Origin: Amyelois transitella
Lineage: Eukaryota; Arthropoda; Insecta; Lepidoptera; Pyralidae
Assembly (NCBI RefSeq): GCF_032362555.1
Contig: NC_083510.1
Coordinates: forward strand, 3,871,501-3,935,500
Direction of reading: 5' to 3'
DNA: 64,000 bases
The notes under the pieces were generated by a model. It was not told the DNA's origin, searched no databases, and saw nothing but the letters and a program-made list of their open reading frames with translations. A program made the position numbers and the translations under genes. This document shows, in pieces, positions 47,623-64,000 of the stretch (positions are counted from its first letter, which is position 1; every line of letters begins with the position of its first letter).

Positions 47623-49872
47623 GTTATTTTTAAGTTTAACATTTTGTATTTGTACTGATATGACTATCTAATTTTACAATTAAATTTCCTACTGAACAGT
47701 AATATAATATCCAAAAACTGATTTTACATAGTTTTATTATATTCTTTAATTTTATTATGTAAAACCAGTTTTTTTTATTTTAGAATTTTGTGATACTGTG
47801 TGTTCTGTAACTACAAATTACACAGATTGAGCTGGCTTCAGTAACTAAAGAAAGTTTGATAAGCATATTTAGGGAAACTTATCTCAAATATTTATAACAA
47901 ATGGTAAATTTGAAAAAGATGCTTTTCCATCTTGACCCAGAGGTAAGCACTTTTCCAGTGAGCCAAACAACTAAGGCTGTAAAATTATTGTTACAAAACT
48001 GATTCTCTTCAAATTTTCACTATTTGCTATACCTATGTTAAAAAGGGCTCTAAAATTATAAGAATCATGTAAACAATGAGTCAGAAGAACACTAGTGTAT
48101 ACATATATGTATGTATACACTATTGTGTATACTTCAAATATTTTTGTTGTAGATGGTTCATTATGGGAAGGACCATATTCCTCACTGATTATGCTTAAGT
48201 TAGATTAATTCTATGAAATAAAATGTCAATATTCAATTTGATCTTTTTATTTAACAGATTTAAGGCCTACACATTGACTACATAGCCACTTGTTTGCTGA
48301 TATTGGAATCGTATTAAACTTAAGGTACCAATACCAACCAACAAACAATATAATAACAGTATGGTGTTAATTATTTTTTGAGTAAATATTATAGATACAA
48401 TTTCTTCACATGAAACGCAACAATAAACAGTTTTGTGTGGTTCTACTAAAATAAAGTGTGTCGTTTCAGCACAGATGTTGGTTATTATTAGCATTTATTT
48501 TAATTTACTTTTTTTACAGGTTTAACTGATACTGTACAAGTGGCTATGTTTAACTGTTTATTACAACTTCACGTTTAGCAGATAAAACTGTAAGTTAAAA
48601 CATTCAAGCACTACTAAGTTCTAGAACATGATCTAAAAGCTTATCTCTGATACACGAAATAATTATTCTTTAGATCAATAACATTCACCATTTATATGAC
48701 ATGAGGTTATGAGTGAAAATGGAATGTTATATCACCATTTAATTCATAACAATGCAAAAAAAAATTGGCAACTATAAATATCCATAGCAACAAGGTAGAT
48801 TATAACGATATTTCTACTAATATTTTAAATCACATAAATTTGTGTGCAATATATTGTTTGCCACATAACCAATTTAATTGTATTCAATTCATTTCGATTT
48901 AACCTTACCTTACCTTACCTTCAGGAGAGACCATATTCTAGTCTCAAAATATTATATTAATAATAGTTAGTAGGACTCAATTTGCTATTCATTGAATGAA
49001 GTTTTATTATACTCTAATTTGAGACTCATTGCCATGGAAATTGTATTTTTTATTAATATTATTGCAATATTGCAGACAATTATTCACATCTTTAACGATC
49101 AATTAATTGACTGTGCCCTTTACACGATGTGCGACATATTCCTAGCAATTATCATTAGTTTTAATTGTACTCAATGCTAATAATGCAAGTCATTAAAAGC
49201 CCATACCATAACTTCAAATACATAGTTAATAATACTATAATATTGACAACAATCGCTTAAACAACTATTTTTGTATTATTACATAATAATAAAATTATTC
49301 CTATTAAGTATTCAACACAATAGACAGCATCAAGCTGTATCACCTTTTATTTAACAAATAAATAAATAAAATCACGCTATATAAAAAAATATAATACAAT
49401 GTCATTAATTGAGCTATTGCCTAGACTTACAACCCTGGGATTTCTGTAACCATGTCATTGTTCATCTACAAACATCTTTATTCGCTACTGGAAGGTATTG
49501 AAAGTCTACAAAGTAACTATATTATACAAAAGATTCACTAGTTCAGTATTTTCAAGTGAGGAATGACATGGTCACGGGAGCCGCATACCTCTAAGCCCCC
49601 CTCTGTGCAAAAGCTGTGTAATAAAGGTATACAAGGTGTTAGAATAGCTCAGAATAAAAGGTTAATATTCGTTTTGTACGAAAACAATGTCGGACACATA
49701 AAGTGCAATATGGATTAATACATAATCTCGCGATAAAATCTCAATATGTAAATACGCATACGCAAGTAACGTACTAGTAGTATCATATGTGTAAATAACA
49801 TGAATAAATATTTATATTAAAGAAGCAATAATATTGCAATTTGAGTAACATGCTTAAAATTTAAGTATATTT
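47623..49872. other. 3' flanks between ELOF1 and the acidic frame
   Basis: Convergent 3' ends meet here. An AATAAA lies near 48220 in atgaaataaaatgtc for ELOF1. For the minus-strand gene several reverse-complement signals (tttatt) occur, for example near 49352. A four-fold accttacctt-type run lies at 48902-48922. No protein-like frame was found. Confidence 0.4.
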
Positions 49873-50802
49873 TCAGAATTTTCCCATATCTATAAATGAA
49901 TCGTATTGTAAATCATTTCCATCGCATATGTTTGTTTCATCGGCGGGGTCTAATACGTTCTGATACAAGTATTTCATGGGTGGTTCCTCGCACACAGCAG
50001 TATCGTCTGAACTGTCGCTGTTACTATCGATATACTCAAACAGCAGCTTGGGTTTACCCTCGGTACTTATAGTACACACTTCTGAGATATCATAAGCCAT
50101 CGACTTGTCAATCACATCCAACGAATGAGAAAGTAAAGCGTCTTCGTATGTTATAACGGGAATGGAATCGAAATGTGATGAACTCGCGTCCTCGGTATAC
50201 CGACCGGAGTCTACTACGTCTGACAAATTTAGAGAAAGTGTGACGTCATCATTTACTTCAGTGATTGAGGTCACGCTTCGAGAGTGGGAAACATTGACTT
50301 CCTGAAAACTTAACTGTGGGGTTTCAACTTTCGGAAGTTCTTCGATAACGTCTTTGTTCAATGAAGTAGAATTGTCATCTGACAATTCTGGTTCAGCGTT
50401 GAGAGTGACTGAATCGTTGTCTCTTTCAACTTGCAAATGTTCTAAATCATCCACGCACTTCGTAGAATCGTCACTATCGGAAGCTATTAGTTCAATGCTT
50501 CGATCTAAAAGTCCCGTGTCGGTACACGTTGACATTTCATCTTCGAAGACTATTTCGACGCTGCGTATTCTCATTAGGGGCATTTTGGAGGGAGATAGTT
50601 CGTTACCTTTAGCATTTCTTCCTTTTTTGTGATAACTGTCTAACAAAGACTCCGTACATTCGCTTATGTCGTCATAATCGATCTCGTAACTTTTCAGATC
50701 GGAAGCGCAAGGCGTGCATTCGTTAACTTTAGTGGTTTTAGATGAGTAGATATGTGCATTAGTGTGATCTTGTGAGGGCGTGTGGGTATGCGCATGTAAT
50801 CC
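49873..50802 (-). CDS. Uncharacterised acidic Ser/Asp-rich protein or 3' exon, start unresolved
   Basis: An open frame of about 310 codons, far too long for chance in this AT-rich DNA. The first in-frame ATG is at 50581-50583 (MPLMRIRSVEIVFEDEMSTC), which would give a 236-aa protein. However, the frame stays open for 73 codons further upstream to a TAG at 50803-50805, as expected if a spliced exon begins somewhere in 50640-50800. The product is rich in Asp, Glu and Ser (IASDSDDSTKCVDDLEHLQV, IDSNSDSSDDTAVCEEPP), with no signal peptide, membrane segment or domain I recognise; it is probably disordered. It begins 15 bp after the NSF stop codon, on the same strand and in the same reading frame. 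It could be a separate gene with an upstream exon nested in NSF, or an alternative NSF 3' exon. Confidence 0.55.
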   Translation of the reverse strand, partial: GLHAHTHTPSQDHTNAHIYSSKTTKVNECTPCASDLKSYEIDYDDISECTESLLDSYHKKGRNAKGNELSPSKMPLMRIRSVEIVFEDEMSTCTDTGLLDRSIELIASDSDDSTKCVDDLEHLQVERDNDSVTLNAEPELSDDNSTSLNKDVIEELPKVETPQLSFQEVNVSHSRSVTSITEVNDDVTLSLNLSDVVDSGRYTEDASSSHFDSIPVITYEDALLSHSLDVIDKSMAYDISEVCTISTEGKPKLLFEYIDSNSDSSDDTAVCEEPPMKYLYQNVLDPADETNICDGNDLQYDSFIDMGKF

Positions 50803-50820
50803 CTAAGGTTGCAATGACTC

Positions 50821-62011
<11,191 letters not shown>

Positions 62012-63616
62012 GATTTATTATTTATTGTTTACTATCTTTGACAATAATGTTTCACGTCGATTGGTATGACATTAAATCTTAACCCGTCAATTCACCAGCA
62101 TGAATTAAATTTTGCTGCTGACTGAACCATTGGACGAAAAAGATCAATAAAATACTATACAGTGTTGCCATCTGTAATAACATTTTGTTAAACACTAATT
62201 AATTTATAAAATATTTAACATAATTTGGATTGGACATTTTACGTACGAACTAGAATTGACTGTCTCTTTTTTCCAAGCAGCACCAATAGTGTGGAATTCA
62301 AATAAAAATAAATACAAAAAAAACCTAAAAACCACTCTGCGTTATAAACTTAAAAACCTTGAGCTATTTCGAATTCTTGTCTTCTTTTTGTTTTTTTATA
62401 TCCATACTCAACTTAAATTTGTAAGGATATGTGAATATGCGTTTATAATTTATTCACGCAAAATCGGATGGCATGCGGATTGTTTGTTATGAAATTACAC
62501 ATACTCGAATTTAACCTGGAAGAACACATATGGCACATTTTATCTCGAAATTAGAACGGGAAGAAAGCTCCGGGGTGCAGCATATATGTTCTTATATTAG
62601 AAAGAGAAAAAAGATTTCTTACAGACCTTCTGAAGTACCATTTTTCAGTTATAATAATTCCAATTATAATTCCAACGGGAAAGAAGCGGAGCAATAGCTA
62701 CATATCTAATAAAAAGCGTAATTATAATGGCGATGGGCTGCAACTGCCAATATTTGAATCTCAATGCCAACATTAACACACATAGGAGGTCTTTCAGCCT
62801 TTTTATGACTATTAGCTGTGTCTACCCCTTATGGAATATATGTATGTAAGTAATGATTATAAGCAAACCCTCATAGCAAAAAGAATGTCGCAACAGTTAC
62901 TTCTGCGTCCATCATCATTAAGCGTGAGAATTTAATTGAGACCATTGCGATGCCCAAAAAATTTCTGCCGGGATTCTCGATGAGTTTCTTGCTAAAATGT
63001 ATAGCCCGCTCACGCCCACTCCGTGAGAACCGCAAGAAGGCGAAAACTCCAAGGGAACCGTGAGTGTGGATGCTATGTGAATTGGATCAACATTCACGCT
63101 TCTCGTGGTTTTCTTGTCATCTCGCTAGAGTGTGGAGCGCGCAAATGAATCAAACGAAATTCTCGCGTGATTGTAGAACGAATGTTCATTAACAAAGAAG
63201 GATGCAATATTCGAATGCATAAACATCGTTTTTAATGCTCTCCATTATGTTGTTAAACTTAATATGAAATGATTTTTAAATATTTTTGGCAAAATATCGA
63301 TACATCCATGTTTTGCAATAATGAAATTTTTTTTTAAGTAAGTCATCGATAAATTGATGTTTCGTTTGGTTTGCACATCCCTAATAAATAATTACAAATG
63401 GCTGACTCAAATCAGAATGATACTTTGTTGTGAATTAATGAAAATTTAGATTGGCAGTGTATTTACTTATGTGTGTGTTTAGGCTAAGCATCGAATTTAT
63501 GCGTAATCCACATAACAAACAATTTACTTACATATTATGAAGAAAAGACAGTTCGTGAAACCAAAAGTTCGATACAGTTAACCGTGACAGCACCTAACCT
63601 CAATTGGATAAAAAAA
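62012..63616. promoter_or_regulatory. Divergent interval between NSF and CHERP
   Basis: The two genes start in opposite directions, so both promoters must lie here. A family 1 fragment occupies about 62725-62855 (ggcgatgggctgcaactgcc, ctgtgtctaccccttatgga). A more GC-rich block at about 62995-63130 may be regulatory. No TATA box is clear on either side. Confidence 0.4.
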
Positions 63617-63888
63617 ATGGAGCTACCGCAGCCTCCGCAAGGTAGAATTCAGAGATTATTTATTGAGTGGAATGTTATTATATTAAAGGTTCTTAATAAA
63701 ATCTACATCAATTACAGATCAAGATCTACGCAACATTATCGACAAACTCGCTCAGTTTGTCGCTAGAAATGGGCCAGAGTTCGAGAAAATGACCAAGACC
63801 AAACAGAAGAACAACCCGAAATTCAGCTTTTTGTATGGCGGGGAGTACTTCAACTATTACCAGTACAAAGTGACTACAGAGCAAGCAA
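63617..63888 (+). CDS. CHERP: CHERP homologue, first two coding exons (partial)
   Basis: Calcium homeostasis endoplasmic reticulum protein, in practice a nuclear SURP-domain splicing-associated factor linked to U2 snRNP. Exons 63617-63641 and 63718-63888 join in phase (CAAG|GTAGAA...TTACAG|ATCAAG), and the second ends at a good donor (GCAA|GTAAGC). The gene continues beyond the window. The 65 residues begin MELPQPPQDQDLRNIIDKLA; the SURP module follows (QFVARNGPEFEKMTKTKQKN, then NPKFSFLYGGEYFNYYQYK). This is very close to human CHERP, which starts MEMPLPPDDQELRNVIDKLA. The ATG at 63617 is chosen because it gives the family's N-terminus. The later CID and Ser/Arg-rich parts lie outside the window. 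Confidence 0.93.
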
Positions 63889-64000
63889 GTAAGCATACTT
63901 ACCATGACGATGGCAGTTGAATATTCGCGGTCGCGCCCGATCGCTGGTTGCATCTTGTTATAACCGTTTCAAGTGACCCTCCGCTGTTTATAGTTCTAAA

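Overview
The window looks like nuclear DNA of a moth or butterfly. It is AT-rich, and its genes are split by short GT/AG introns. It holds an insect RR-1 cuticle protein gene with a TATA box, short interstitial TTAGG-type repeats, many copies of one dispersed repeat ending in TATG-type microsatellite, and a tRNA-derived SINE family. There are no bacterial-style operons. Exon structures below were derived by hand by matching splice sites and reading frames; each multi-exon gene closes in frame with a length close to that of its known relatives.

Layout. 1-22.4 kb: one gene only, a small RR-1 cuticle protein (minus strand, 9477-10752). The rest is intergenic DNA with repeats, a hAT-like MITE nested in another repeat, and several GC-rich or motif-rich segments that may be regulatory. 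22.4-23.1 kb: a foldback/MITE-like element. 23.2-38.4 kb: the main feature, a tandem array of nine 1,625-bp units, each with an apparently intact two-exon gene for a 112-aa FAM32A (spliceosome factor) homologue. The units alternate between two types, A and B, giving a 3,250-bp higher-order repeat. A decayed partial copy lies at the left edge, and a clearly diverged but intact tenth gene (38619-39790) at the right edge. 41.8-46.3 kb, minus: a nine-exon gene for a secreted, probably GPI-anchored, cysteine-rich 613-aa protein. 47.2-47.6 kb, plus: ELOF1 (82 aa). 49.9-50.8 kb, minus: an acidic open frame of about 310 codons with no clear start, just beyond the NSF stop codon. 50.8-62.0 kb, minus: a complete 16-exon NSF gene (746 aa). 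63.6 kb to the end, plus: the first two exons of CHERP.

The genes do not form one pathway. FAM32A, CHERP and ELOF1 are housekeeping genes of RNA processing and transcription, and NSF is the SNARE-disassembly ATPase. FAM32A is normally single copy in animals. Its amplification into a near-identical array with satellite-like higher-order structure is therefore the most unusual thing here. It is either a very recent ampliconic gene family or, less interestingly, an assembly artefact, and the two can be told apart by read depth and spanning long reads.
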